Part shown: piece after piece, positions 6,607-15,341 of the stretch | Position numbering within the stretch: position 1 is the stretch's first letter | Layout of the letters: each line of letters starts with the position of its first letter | Assembly: GCA_045598025.1 (NCBI GenBank) | Contig: JAZLLH010000006.1 | Span: 1 to 39,925 of the forward strand | Source: UBA1195 sp045598025 | GTDB taxonomy: Bacteria; Bacteroidota; Bacteroidia; Bacteroidales; WCHB1-69 | Length of the DNA: 39,925 bases | Direction of reading: 5' to 3' | The notes under the pieces: generated by a model | Databases searched by the model: none | Told to the model about the DNA's origin: nothing | The model's input: the letters and a program-made list of their open reading frames with translations, nothing else | Translations under genes and position numbers: made by a program

Positions 6607-8855
6607 TTTTTGACGAATTTCCTGCAGATGCATTGGTGTTCGTTTTGAATCATCAGCAGGTAGATGCCGGCTGGCAGTTGTTCGACCGAAAGATCGGACG
6701 TGTTTTCCTGAACATCCCATTCTTTCAATAATCTTCCATCCACACTGAGCAAGCGGAGGTGATGGCTTTCCTGTTGCATGGGTGAAATCCGGATGTGCAG
6801 AGATTCCGAACAGGGGTTGGGATACAGCAGTATGTTTTCAGAAATGCCGGCGGCAGGAAGGTCTGGTAAGGACAGTGTGCTGTCGATACAGAAGTGCAGG
6901 CTGTCGCGTTCTCCGAATTCTATTCCGGACAGAAGGCATTTCTCCTGCAGGTAGAAATAGTAATATCCCTGCCAGTTCCCGTCCCGGCCGATCAGACCGT
7001 CTCCTTCGGAATCGTAGATGACGAAGTCATAGCAGCCTTGCGGTAAGCAAAAGGTATCCCTATAGTTCGTAACAAAATGGAGTCCTGTCGGATTTTCTGC
7101 GACGGTATTTCCTTCTGCATCCTTCAAAACCCAGTGGTTTTGGTTGGGATAGTAATCTGTTTTAATGTCCCAGCGGGCGGAAACTCCGTGATGGTATTTA
7201 AATTTTGTGAATAAAGTGTCGTTGGTTGAATTTTCATCTTCGGGAAGGGCTGTCCATATTTTCAAGGAGTGTGCACCTTCCGGCAAGTCGTACAAGGTGT
7301 CCAGAACCAGGGTGTCGATGCGGCTGTATTCCCACGCTCCATTGAAGGATACCGACCGGATGGCAGAGGAATCCAATTGGTAGTGTATGTCAATCCGATG
7401 AATACTGTCATTCCCGTTGTTGAACCAGCAGACGGCAGGATAGAGATGTCGCTCGCAAAGGTTTCCTGAAGGGCAGGTAATAGCGTACAGTCCGGCGTCT
7501 TTCCGGTAGGGGGAAAAATCTGCATCCAATCCATCCAATGTGAGGCATCCGGTTTGCAGAGGATCTAACCATTCCCGCAATCGGGCAGAGGCGTAGGGTG
7601 AGTCCTCATTCTCCCAGGAATAGGCTATTTTTCCGAAAATATCGTAACCGTCCCTATCATAACAACTGGCTGTTCCTCCGTCCAATTGACCGATCAGACG
7701 TTTTTGGGGACTGAATAATCCGGAACCGGAAGAGCCTTTTTCCGTGGTTCCTTTGTTCCATTTGGTCACTTTCCAATGTGTCATTTCGGATGGTCCAAAG
7801 GCATTGGTTCCCTGACTGTGTTCCAGTGGTTGAGAGCAGAGGGATATTTTTTTTACATCTCCGGAGGGATGGTGTATACATACAGCCGAAGGCTTGGCTG
7901 AATCTATGCGGTCCCATCCGGCGTAATAGGCGTGGCAAAGTATGGTCGGGGTACTGCTCAGACGGAGCAGGGCGAAATCGGAGGATTCGCCTTCTGCCAC
8001 CAGGCTGGCTCCATGTACGATGTATTCGGAGGTGGAGCTTTTGCTTCCGCAACTGTCTGCTTCATGGTTGAAAATGAAAACGAAGTTGGAAGCATCCCGT
8101 CCGTTGACGCAGTGATAGGCTGTCAGCAGGTAGGGAATTTTGTCTTTACGGGTGTTGTTGATGAGTGTTCCGCTGCACAATATTTGATTCCCGTTCAGAA
8201 TCAGACAGACAGACCGTTTGACATCCTGAAATCCATCTCCTTCCGGACAGCGGATGTCTATGTTGCAAAAATCAGAACCTCCGTAATATCCTTTGAAGAA
8301 GAAATCTTTGTATCCGTGGATAACGGATGACAGGTGCAGGGCTCCTTGTCCGGCGACCTCGGCCGGCTCCCAATATTCCAGTATGATGCGTTCACCGGGA
8401 AGCAGGGAAGAGGCAAAGCGGCGGTCAGGGAGGTTGTTCTGGAATCCGTAGCATCCCGTAATGTAGGATCCGTCGGCTGTGTAAATATGCAGTTTTGCTC
8501 CTTTAGGAATATAAAAATAGCTGAAAATTAGATTAATAGAATATGCTTTGTCGGATTGTATACCCAATCTCCACAATCGGTCACCATTGGGCAGATTTTC
8601 CCAAATTCCTGCATTCAGCGTGCTGAAATCAACGGAAAATTCCTTCCCGAATGTGAATTCCCCTCTTTTATCCTCCTGGCTTTCCATTTGCAGCAAAGCC
8701 TGATGGTCCACATTCGGCATGTGTTCTGTCGGTACATAGGTGGATACAGAATGGGTGAAACTGTAGGGCAGTGTCCGGTGCTCCTGTCCGAGTGCCGGTC
8801 TGCTGCTGAAAAGACAAAGGGAAATCAAACCCAGAAATAGGATGTTCGTTTTCAT
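6603..8855 (-). CDS. Secreted trypsin-like serine endopeptidase (lysyl-endopeptidase-like) with T9SS sorting tail
   Basis: Predicted extracellular S1-fold protease, 750 residues. After a signal peptide (to about residue 23) and a propeptide/N-terminal domain, the catalytic triad is visible as His248 (LLTAYHC), Asp293 (SSDFALL) and Ser376 (KGSSGSGLF). Abundant cysteines and the TAYHCV context resemble bacterial lysyl endopeptidases; substrate specificity is not proven. Residues about 440-670 form probable beta-sandwich modules, with GCYDFVIYDSEGDGL typical of T9SS-exported proteases. The last 75 residues are a type A sorting domain (LLYPNPCSESLHIRI ... AGIYLLMIQ). The start lies 2 bases after the stop of the transglutaminase-like gene, so the two are probably translationally coupled. 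The stop overlaps that of the convergent BspA-like gene. Confidence 0.85.
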   Translation of the reverse strand: MKTNILFLGLISLCLFSSRPALGQEHRTLPYSFTHSVSTYVPTEHMPNVDHQALLQMESQEDKRGEFTFGKEFSVDFSTLNAGIWENLPNGDRLWRLGIQSDKAYSINLIFSYFYIPKGAKLHIYTADGSYITGCYGFQNNLPDRRFASSLLPGERIILEYWEPAEVAGQGALHLSSVIHGYKDFFFKGYYGGSDFCNIDIRCPEGDGFQDVKRSVCLILNGNQILCSGTLINNTRKDKIPYLLTAYHCVNGRDASNFVFIFNHEADSCGSKSSTSEYIVHGASLVAEGESSDFALLRLSSTPTILCHAYYAGWDRIDSAKPSAVCIHHPSGDVKKISLCSQPLEHSQGTNAFGPSEMTHWKVTKWNKGTTEKGSSGSGLFSPQKRLIGQLDGGTASCYDRDGYDIFGKIAYSWENEDSPYASARLREWLDPLQTGCLTLDGLDADFSPYRKDAGLYAITCPSGNLCERHLYPAVCWFNNGNDSIHRIDIHYQLDSSAIRSVSFNGAWEYSRIDTLVLDTLYDLPEGAHSLKIWTALPEDENSTNDTLFTKFKYHHGVSARWDIKTDYYPNQNHWVLKDAEGNTVAENPTGLHFVTNYRDTFCLPQGCYDFVIYDSEGDGLIGRDGNWQGYYYFYLQEKCLLSGIEFGERDSLHFCIDSTLSLPDLPAAGISENILLYPNPCSESLHIRISPMQQESHHLRLLSVDGRLLKEWDVQENTSDLSVEQLPAGIYLLMIQNEHQCICRKFVKN

Positions 8856-8857
8856 GT

Positions 8858-11485
8858 CTATTCCGATTCTATCGTTTGTAATTCTTTTAAAATCAAATCA
8901 ATTGTTCCGATTCTATATCCTTCGGAAATCAAACGGATTTGTCTCTTACGGTCAAGAACGTAAATATACGGGTATAAGTCGGTGGAATTTTGCCCGGCTG
9001 TCTGTTGCATGTGTCGCAGCCAGAGGGTATTTTTATCGTTTGTCCATAGGATTTGTCGGGGAAATTTGCCACCGGAGGGCTGTGAATCCAGAGCCTTTTC
9101 ATTGTCAGGAGAGATGCACACTATGTGTCCTCCCCATTGTTCCAATCGTGTTTTGCTGTTTTCTAATTCCTTGAGAAGATGGCGCGTCGGCTCCTGTTGA
9201 GGGTGGATGAAAAGGAGCAGCAAGGGGTGCTCTTCGGTCAGGGAAGCAATGCTTCCCAAGGGGGTCGTTTCTTCTTTTGGCAGTGTCCCATAAACTGTTT
9301 GTTTGGGAGTTAGCGGAAGCAGTTCCACAGCTTGTGTCAGGGTGTCATTTTCTGTCAGATTGAAAAAAGTGACTTTGGAGCGCACACTGCCGTCTGGGTA
9401 GCGATTGCCTGTGGAGAGAAGGTAGTAACCCGGTTCCAGATCCAGAAGCACCGGAAATTTTGTCATTCTGGGGTCATTTTCGAAGTCAAAACTGGAAAAA
9501 TCCCCATCCTTGAAACGGGCGATGGTGAAGTGGGTCCAATAGGAGGGAATTGCTTCTTTCTGGTCAATAAGGGTCAGGCGAAGCACTGCTGATGCTTTTG
9601 CAATCTCTTCTTTTTCAAATGATACAGTTCTCCAGTGATGCTTTTCCCAGACCTGCAGTCTGCCGCTTGCATGGTCCAAATAGGCGGGAATATCCAGACT
9701 GCGACAGAGGGCTACGAAAAATATATCCCGGGAACGGGAATCGCTTCTTCCCAGTTCGCAGACTCCGCGGGGAGATAAGGGACAGTGATAGTAATTTCCG
9801 GCTTCATCCAAAACAATGTGTTCCCGAATCCATTGCATGATGTCTTCTGCACACGGTTTGTCCTTGTTCCATAGACTGGAGAATTTCTGTCGCAGGCAGT
9901 CCCTCCACGGGAGAACCATTTCATTGGCAATGCGTCCGGGAGCTATCCCTTTCCAATACACTTCCACAGGATAAGCGGAGGTATCACAGGACGTGAGATG
10001 GGCTTCCAGTGTTTCAGACGCAATGTCTCTCAGATCTTTGTCGGAATAGGTGCCCAGGTACTTCCATAGTGTTTGTTCCATGTCAGTGTAATGTTTCTGT
10101 ATGAAACGGATAATGGCATCATAATTTCCTTCGCTTTTCCGGACTGTCTGAAGGAAGGTGTGAGCTCCGGCTGTGTCTTCTTTTCCTTGTATTTCTTTCC
10201 ATAAAATCCGTAGGCTATCATCGTCAGGACGTTCGGACAGCCTTGATGTGCGGATGGAATCTTCCTGAAGAAGCCGCTTGGCATTGGCCGTTGCTTTTTC
10301 GGAAGGTATTTCTGATTTTTGGGAAGCTGCTTCGGGGGGAAGCATTTCCCATGTTTCCGTATAGCATTTGCCCGGCCGGTGATTCAATGGAATCAGGATG
10401 TGTGTCTGTTCCCGTACGTCTATTTTTTTGTATCCGTATTCCTCTCCCTTGTTCACCCAGATGAGCAGGTCTCCGAGACCGGTGGTCAGTGAGGCATTAC
10501 CTTCCGCATCAGTGTATGCCGTGGACAAGGGATAGTATTCCGCGTAATTGTACAGTTTGAATTTGACACAGGCACTGTCAACAGCTCTGCCTTCCGTATC
10601 GGTGACGCTGATGGTGATTTTCTGCGTGCGTGCATAATGGGACAGCATGTTGATTCGTGAAAACAGGGAAGTTTTTTCATTGGTTTCCTCTTCTCCTTCG
10701 TATTTTCCGAAGGCATTGCTGTGCACCATCATGGTGCGGGATGCGGATTCCGTAAACCATCCTCTGTCCAGTTCGGCTTCCGGTTCGCAGGCACCCATGT
10801 AGTGCCATTGACCGTTTACCCACACTTCTACCCAGGCATGATTGTCATCGCAACTGGCCCATCTGGGTGTATAGCATTGGCGTGCAGGTATGCCTACCGA
10901 TCTCAAGGCAGTGACGGCAAAAGTGGATTCTTCACCGCATCGGCCCCAAGAGGTCCGCACCGTGGCCAAGGGAGCGGAAGTCCGTTCATCGGAAGGTCTG
11001 TAGTTCACTTTTTCATGGCAGTAGTGGTTGACTTCCAAGGCAGCATGATACATGTCCATTCCTCTGATTCTATCCTTCAGTTCCTGAAAAAAAACCTTCC
11101 GGGCTGTGTCCAGATTTTCATTGTTGACTCTGTACACCAGTACAAAGTGGCGGAATATGTCTTCGGGAATGTCTTTGCCCCATGGAAAACTGTCTTTGGC
11201 CATGAACGCGTACTGCACCTGTTGCAGGAAGAATGTCCCGTCATAATCGGCCAGATCGTTCAGGGGCATGTAGGCATACAGGAATTCCAAAGCTTCTATC
11301 TCCTGCCGGTCCTTCAGACCGTTCATGACAGAGAAAAGGGCACTGTCCCGTCCTGCTGCCATTTTGCGTCGCTCGGTAAAGTCACGGTGAACCTGCTTTC
11401 GGTAGGTTCGGTCCTGTAGAAAATGAGAAGGTCTGCAACCCGACAGAAGTAGAGACAATATGAGCAAACATAGCGTTTTTTTCAT
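8858..11485 (-). CDS. Transglutaminase-like lipoprotein with a C-terminal thioredoxin-like region
   Basis: 875 residues. A lipoprotein signal (LLSGC, lipidated Cys17) predicts membrane anchoring. The transglutaminase-like core shows Cys183 in SWGRCGEES and His216 in DDNHAWVEVW, followed by GQWHYMGACEPE, where an acidic residue may complete the triad. Around 275-370 is a beta-sandwich domain (ISVTDTEGRAVDSA). A second region (about 560-640: RGVCELGRSDSRSRDIFFVALCRSLDIPAYLDHASGRL in part) resembles another transglutaminase-like fold, with no clear Cys-His pair. The last 130 residues (LLLLFIHPQQEPTRHLL ... PYIYVLDRKRQI) look thioredoxin-like without a CxxC motif. Members of this family occur widely in Bacteroidales; the reaction (protease, crosslinking or peptidoglycan-related) is unknown. 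It lies between rlmB (30-base gap) and the protease (2-base gap). Confidence 0.75.
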   Translation of the reverse strand: MKKTLCLLILSLLLSGCRPSHFLQDRTYRKQVHRDFTERRKMAAGRDSALFSVMNGLKDRQEIEALEFLYAYMPLNDLADYDGTFFLQQVQYAFMAKDSFPWGKDIPEDIFRHFVLVYRVNNENLDTARKVFFQELKDRIRGMDMYHAALEVNHYCHEKVNYRPSDERTSAPLATVRTSWGRCGEESTFAVTALRSVGIPARQCYTPRWASCDDNHAWVEVWVNGQWHYMGACEPEAELDRGWFTESASRTMMVHSNAFGKYEGEEETNEKTSLFSRINMLSHYARTQKITISVTDTEGRAVDSACVKFKLYNYAEYYPLSTAYTDAEGNASLTTGLGDLLIWVNKGEEYGYKKIDVREQTHILIPLNHRPGKCYTETWEMLPPEAASQKSEIPSEKATANAKRLLQEDSIRTSRLSERPDDDSLRILWKEIQGKEDTAGAHTFLQTVRKSEGNYDAIIRFIQKHYTDMEQTLWKYLGTYSDKDLRDIASETLEAHLTSCDTSAYPVEVYWKGIAPGRIANEMVLPWRDCLRQKFSSLWNKDKPCAEDIMQWIREHIVLDEAGNYYHCPLSPRGVCELGRSDSRSRDIFFVALCRSLDIPAYLDHASGRLQVWEKHHWRTVSFEKEEIAKASAVLRLTLIDQKEAIPSYWTHFTIARFKDGDFSSFDFENDPRMTKFPVLLDLEPGYYLLSTGNRYPDGSVRSKVTFFNLTENDTLTQAVELLPLTPKQTVYGTLPKEETTPLGSIASLTEEHPLLLLFIHPQQEPTRHLLKELENSKTRLEQWGGHIVCISPDNEKALDSQPSGGKFPRQILWTNDKNTLWLRHMQQTAGQNSTDLYPYIYVLDRKRQIRLISEGYRIGTIDLILKELQTIESE

Positions 11486-11515
11486 CGTTTTCCCTTTTCA
11501 GACGGCAGAATCCCC

Positions 11516-12268
11516 TCAGTGCGAGCGTCCTTGCCGAATTTCAAACAAAATGATGCCGGTTGCCACAGACACATTCAGCGATTCGATGTCTCCGCTCATG
11601 GGGATGCGAACACTTCGGTCGCAAAGGGCAAGGTGGGCAGGGGATATGCCGCTTCCTTCACTTCCCATCAGTACGCACAGCGGACCTTCGTATGTCTGTC
11701 CGTAGTAGGATGACTCCGCTTTTTCGGTGCAGGCGAGCAGTTCAATGCCGCTTTCTTTCAAATAGGAAAGGACTTCCCGTATGTTGTCGTGTCGGCACAC
11801 GGGAATCTTATAAAGAGCTCCGGATGAAGATTTTACAGCGTCTTCGTTGATGCGGGCCGAATTCTTTGACGGGACGATGATGGCATCTGCACCGGCGCAT
11901 ACAGCCGTCCGGGCTATAGCTCCCAAATTCCGGACATCGGTCACTTGGTCCAGATACAGCAGAAAGGGAGTTTTCCCTTGTTCGTACAGCAGAGGAACAA
12001 TATCATAAATACTGGCATATTCGATGGCTGATATGAAGCATACAACGCCCTGATGGTTGCCTTTGGTGATTCTGTTCAGTTTTTCAACCGGAACGTGCTG
12101 AAAGGGAATATCTTCCTCTCTGATCAGTTGAAAAAGTTCCCTGAAACCTTCGCTTTTGTTGCCTTTCTGCAGTAGAATACGGTCAATGTTTTCATGGGCG
12201 CGCAGAGCTTCCATGACGGGATGTATGCCATAGAGAATGGAACTGCTTTTGGGTTGTTTGTGCAGCAT
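11516..12268 (-). CDS. rlmB: 23S rRNA 2'-O-ribose methyltransferase, TrmH/SpoU family
   Basis: SAM-dependent methyltransferase of the SPOUT class, 250 residues, most like RlmB, which methylates G2251 of 23S rRNA. An L30e-like substrate-binding domain occupies about residues 10-85 (IHPVMEALRAHENIDRILLQ). The three SpoU motifs follow: LDQVTDVRNLGAIARTA (motif 1), LCVLMGSEGSGIS (motif 2) and IPMSGDIESLNVSVATGI (motif 3, forming the trefoil-knot SAM site). The start is 11 bases after the yicC stop, suggesting one transcript. RlmB fits the length and N-terminal domain better than TrmH or TrmL, but the target nucleotide is inferred. Confidence 0.88.
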   Translation of the reverse strand: MLHKQPKSSSILYGIHPVMEALRAHENIDRILLQKGNKSEGFRELFQLIREEDIPFQHVPVEKLNRITKGNHQGVVCFISAIEYASIYDIVPLLYEQGKTPFLLYLDQVTDVRNLGAIARTAVCAGADAIIVPSKNSARINEDAVKSSSGALYKIPVCRHDNIREVLSYLKESGIELLACTEKAESSYYGQTYEGPLCVLMGSEGSGISPAHLALCDRSVRIPMSGDIESLNVSVATGIILFEIRQGRSH

Positions 12269-12279
12269 GTGGTGTGGGT

Positions 12280-13161
12280 TTATAAGATGTTGGCCAGTTG
12301 TTCCTTGATTTTTTCCAATTCATCCTTCATTTTGACAACCAGTTTTTGGATTTCAGCATCTCCTGCTTTGGACCCCAAAGTGTTGATTTCCCGGCCTATT
12401 TCTTGGGAAATAAATCCCAATTTTTTCCCGTTTTGTGTCTCTTTGTCCATGGTTTCCAAAAAGTAGGCGCAATGTTTCCTCAGTCTGACTTTTTCTTCTG
12501 TAAAGTCCATTTTTTCCAGGTAGAAAATAATTTCCTGTTCCAGACGGTTGGCGTCGAAGGAAGGTATCTGGTCCTGATTTTCCGTAAGGGATTTGTAGAG
12601 TCGGTTCCTGATTTGTTGAATTCGCCCTGTTTCCCAGGGCTCTATTTCGTTCAGATATTGCAGTATGAGTCCGATTCTCAATTGAAAATCCTGTCTCAGA
12701 ATCATACCTTCGTTTTCGCGGCAATGTAGGATGTCTTCACAGGCATTGGTGATGGCCTGTTGCAGCTGCATCCATAACTCGGAGTTCATTTCAATTTTCT
12801 CGCTCTCAATGACTTCTGGCATGCGCATGACGATTTTCAGCAAATCTTCCTGAGATCCGACCTCTTCTGCAATGGTTTTCAATTCATTGTAGTATTTGTA
12901 TATCAGAGATTTGTTTAAACGGATGTTATTGGAAGATGCTTCCGGTTTTTCCATGGTGACGCTGCATTCAATTTTTCCGCGTATCAATTGTCCCGCTATC
13001 ATCTGCCGGATTTCATTTTCTTTATCATTTTCCTTTAATTCAGCCGGAAGTTTCAAAATGAAATCAAACTGCTTGGAGTTGATGCTTTTGATATTGACGG
13101 TAAAACGCACGCAGCCGTGTTGTGCGCTGCTGCTTCCAAAACCGGTCATGGATTGTAGCAT
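12280..13161 (-). CDS. yicC: YicC-family endoribonuclease
   Basis: 293-residue member of the YicC/YloC family, whose E. coli member acts as an endoribonuclease. The N-terminal signature MLQSMTGFGSS and the VNIKSINSKQFD segment are clear. The C-terminal domain (DUF1732; EVRLRKHCAYFLETM and KKLGFISQEIGREINTLGSK) is complete. A Shine-Dalgarno-like AAAGGA lies 7 bases before the ATG, unusual among neighbouring genes. The gene follows rsmD by 69 bases with no consensus promoter in the gap. In many genomes yicC is next to gmk; here rlmB follows instead. Confidence 0.92.
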   Translation of the reverse strand: MLQSMTGFGSSSAQHGCVRFTVNIKSINSKQFDFILKLPAELKENDKENEIRQMIAGQLIRGKIECSVTMEKPEASSNNIRLNKSLIYKYYNELKTIAEEVGSQEDLLKIVMRMPEVIESEKIEMNSELWMQLQQAITNACEDILHCRENEGMILRQDFQLRIGLILQYLNEIEPWETGRIQQIRNRLYKSLTENQDQIPSFDANRLEQEIIFYLEKMDFTEEKVRLRKHCAYFLETMDKETQNGKKLGFISQEIGREINTLGSKAGDAEIQKLVVKMKDELEKIKEQLANIL

Positions 13162-13230
13162 GGTTGTTCCTTTCTAATGTATGAGTTTCTGTTTTCTATT
13201 CTCTTTTTAAGGGTTTTAAGCGTTACTTTT

Positions 13231-13770
13231 TTACAGATTTTCTGCGAAAAAACTGAAGTTGACACGTCCGTACGTGCGGTGCTGGAAAAATTTATCATGT
13301 GTTTCAAATGAAATGCTTCCCGGGTGTTCTATAATCAGAAAACCATCCGGCAACAGCAGCTCATTCTTGAAAACCAAATCCGGAATCTGTTGGAAACCAT
13401 CCCAGGCATACGGGGGATCGGCGAAGATGATATTGAATTTCTGCATGCAGTTCCCTAGGAAATGGATCAAATCGGCTTTGATCACGCGCATATTTGTAAA
13501 ATCCAGCTCTCTGGCCGTTTTTTCCATGAATTTGACACAGCTTCCGTCTATGTCGACAGAGAGCACGGATTGTGCTCCCCTTGCAGCAAATTCATAACTG
13601 ATGCTTCCTGTACCGGCGCACAAATCCAGCACTTTGATTCCATCGAAATAAAAGTAATTGTTGAGAATGTTGAACAGACTCTCTTTGGCCATGTCCGTAG
13701 TGGGACGCACAGGCAGACCCTCCGGCGGATTTATTTTTTTCCCTTTATGATTGCCGTGAATAATCCGCAT
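13231..13770 (-). CDS. rsmD: 16S rRNA (guanine966-N2)-methyltransferase RsmD
   Basis: Class I SAM-dependent methyltransferase, 179 residues, normal length. Start chosen at MRIIHGNHKGKKINPP, the standard RsmD N-terminus. Visible motifs are RPTTDMAKESLFNIL, the SAM-binding VLDLCAGTGSISYEF, SVDIDGSCVKFME, and the catalytic DPPY (IIFADPPYAW). It starts 1 base after the DUF3822 stop, so the two are very likely translationally coupled, an arrangement common in Bacteroidetes. Role: methylation of G966 in 16S rRNA during 30S assembly (family knowledge). Confidence 0.93.
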   Translation of the reverse strand: MRIIHGNHKGKKINPPEGLPVRPTTDMAKESLFNILNNYFYFDGIKVLDLCAGTGSISYEFAARGAQSVLSVDIDGSCVKFMEKTARELDFTNMRVIKADLIHFLGNCMQKFNIIFADPPYAWDGFQQIPDLVFKNELLLPDGFLIIEHPGSISFETHDKFFQHRTYGRVNFSFFAENL

Positions 13771-13771
13771 G

Positions 13772-14581
13772 TCATTCTCCTTCGTAAAGCAGCAAATCGC
13801 AAAAACGATGGAGCTGCCGATTCGTAATAGGGTAGCCGGGATCAACGAACCGGACTTCCGAAAAATACTTCTTCACTGCAGGGTAGAGCAGGGAATTTTC
13901 CTCAATATTTCCACCCATGTAGAGGTAAAGTTCGTTGGTGTCTTTGTATATCACCTGTGCAAAAGCAACCAGATAATATAAGAAGTCGTTTTTGTTATCG
14001 AATGTAAACCCGTTGGCACCTAACATTTTATCTCCTTCTACGGCAGCTATGCACATGTATTCATTTTCCAAAAATACCAGCATCTTTCGTTTTCCTTCCA
14101 TGCGGGAGAGTATTTTCATCAGAACGCTGGTTCCGCTGCGGAACGTATATTTGGGGAATGCGGTCTGGAGTTTTCCGTACAGTTCCTTGTCCCAGCCGGA
14201 TACATTGAAAAGTTCGAATTCGCCTATGGTTTCTTCCATGGGGATGTAGTCATAGGGTTGGGGCGTCAGCAAAGGAAGATAGAGCTCTGAATTGCGTTCA
14301 TCATGCAAAAATTCAGGTATTTGTGTGTTTATGCGGGTAAAATAGGTCAGGAAGGCATTGCCCTTGGTGTCCCATTTCTTTTCCGTTTCAGCAATCAGAG
14401 CCACCTTTTCGTCCAGAGAGCATCCTTCCGGAAAGTCATATTGTTCTATGGACAGTATGTGGCGAGTATCGTAACGGTATATGGCTATGCAAAATCCATT
14501 CGCCTGAAAGCGAATGGATTTTGCATAGGTTTGGACCGGTTCAGCCGGTTGCTCGTTCTTATATTGAAAGGAAGCAACCAT
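13772..14581 (-). CDS. DUF3822-family protein
   Basis: 269 residues from the ATG at 14581; a TTG at 14593 would add four residues and overlap the upstream stop. The protein matches the DUF3822 family found next to rsmD in Bacteroidetes. It starts with an actin/ASKHA-like beta pattern (SIRFQANGFCIAIY) and shows GTSVLMKILSRM and MLVFLENEYMCIAAV, then a DPGYPITNRQLHRFCDLL tail. The fold resembles a PilM-like ATPase, but catalytic motifs are not evident and the function is unknown. The 5' coding part contains a perfect 19-bp inverted repeat (14485-14528). It lies between a membrane hypothetical (2-base gap) and rsmD (1-base gap). Confidence 0.85.
   Translation of the reverse strand: MVASFQYKNEQPAEPVQTYAKSIRFQANGFCIAIYRYDTRHILSIEQYDFPEGCSLDEKVALIAETEKKWDTKGNAFLTYFTRINTQIPEFLHDERNSELYLPLLTPQPYDYIPMEETIGEFELFNVSGWDKELYGKLQTAFPKYTFRSGTSVLMKILSRMEGKRKMLVFLENEYMCIAAVEGDKMLGANGFTFDNKNDFLYYLVAFAQVIYKDTNELYLYMGGNIEENSLLYPAVKKYFSEVRFVDPGYPITNRQLHRFCDLLLYEGE
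14485..14528. repeat. Perfect 19-bp inverted repeat with 6-nt loop inside the DUF3822 gene
   Basis: Arms 14485-14503 and 14510-14528 are exact reverse complements; the loop is ctgaaa. In the mRNA this gives a stable hairpin over codons of about residues 18-33, near the start of translation. Because the arms are complementary, both strands encode nearly the same peptide (YAKSIR ... ANGFCI). Confidence 0.95.
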
Positions 14582-14583
14582 TT

Positions 14584-15255
14584 TTATTGCCAATTTCCGT
14601 TTACAGAGGCTTCCGTAAGGGATCCCAGAATCAGGTCAATGACATAGTCCTTGTAATCGTAATTGGGACCCAAGAACTGTTTCTGCATGTTTCCGTAGAG
14701 CAGTTTTCCCAAGAAGGCGCGACGAATGCGGGGATCGTTGTCCAGATTCTTCAAATATTGGGAGCGCAGAGCTTTCACTTCGAATACCTGTACGGGAATA
14801 TTGCTGCTGCGCAGAGTGTCGGCATTGATAATGAACTGTTCGTTATCGGAATAGGGGACGATGTCGAAGGTGTTGATGTCCAGATTCGGCAGGGTCTTGA
14901 TCATTTCTTCCTGTGCTTTCAGTACGACAGTATCACGTTTGACCAGTTTCAATTTGATGGCCTGGGCTTCCGTCAGGGAATCAGGCACATTTCCTTCTTT
15001 GATAACCACGTGCATGGTCCCATTGTTCCAGAAATCTTTCAGTTGATCGAAATTCTTGGCATAGGAACCCTTTTCGTTTTTGTAGTAAGTCTGCAGCGTA
15101 CGTATGTCTGTCAGTTTGTTGATCACTTCGAGTTTGCGGGCTTCGTACACTTGGTTGAATTTTTCCGGGCGCATCAGAGAACGGTATACGCACACGATGA
15201 GTACGATGATGCCTAAAATCAGTCCGGCTTGGATCAGTTTGAAATTCTTCTTCAT
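14584..15255 (-). CDS. Conserved hypothetical protein with N-terminal membrane anchor
   Basis: 223 residues with one N-terminal transmembrane helix (LIQAGLILGIIVLIVCVY) and a cytosol-out topology likely from the preceding KKNFK. The soluble part begins with a helical stretch (FNQVYEARKLEVINKLTDI) followed by RTLQTYYKNEKGSYAKNFDQL, reminiscent of the post-helix region of pilin/pseudopilin-like proteins. The rest is acidic-basic mixed with no known catalytic motif. It heads an apparent operon with DUF3822 and rsmD and has a consensus TAnnTTTG box 35 bases upstream. I cannot assign a function; a pseudopilin-like role beside a PilM-like DUF3822 is speculation. Confidence 0.8.
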   Translation of the reverse strand: MKKNFKLIQAGLILGIIVLIVCVYRSLMRPEKFNQVYEARKLEVINKLTDIRTLQTYYKNEKGSYAKNFDQLKDFWNNGTMHVVIKEGNVPDSLTEAQAIKLKLVKRDTVVLKAQEEMIKTLPNLDINTFDIVPYSDNEQFIINADTLRSSNIPVQVFEVKALRSQYLKNLDNDPRIRRAFLGKLLYGNMQKQFLGPNYDYKDYVIDLILGSLTEASVNGNWQ

Positions 15256-15289
15256 TTTAGATGCTAATTATCAAATGTTGTTCAAAATG

Positions 15290-15297
15290 CAAAAATA
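15290..15297 (-). promoter_or_regulatory. Putative -7 box (TATTTTTG) for the hypothetical-DUF3822-rsmD operon
   Basis: TAnnTTTG match on the minus strand, 35 bases before the start at 15255, in the A/T-rich gap behind nadB. Confidence 0.5.
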
Positions 15298-15341
15298 GTA
15301 TTTTTATTAATATGATTGCGTCGATATCGCAAAAAAAATAT

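Noticed and set aside
10721..11419. 232-codon plus-strand frame opposite the transglutaminase-like gene
   Set aside because: Shadow of the coding strand; the opposite frame has a lipobox and catalytic motifs.
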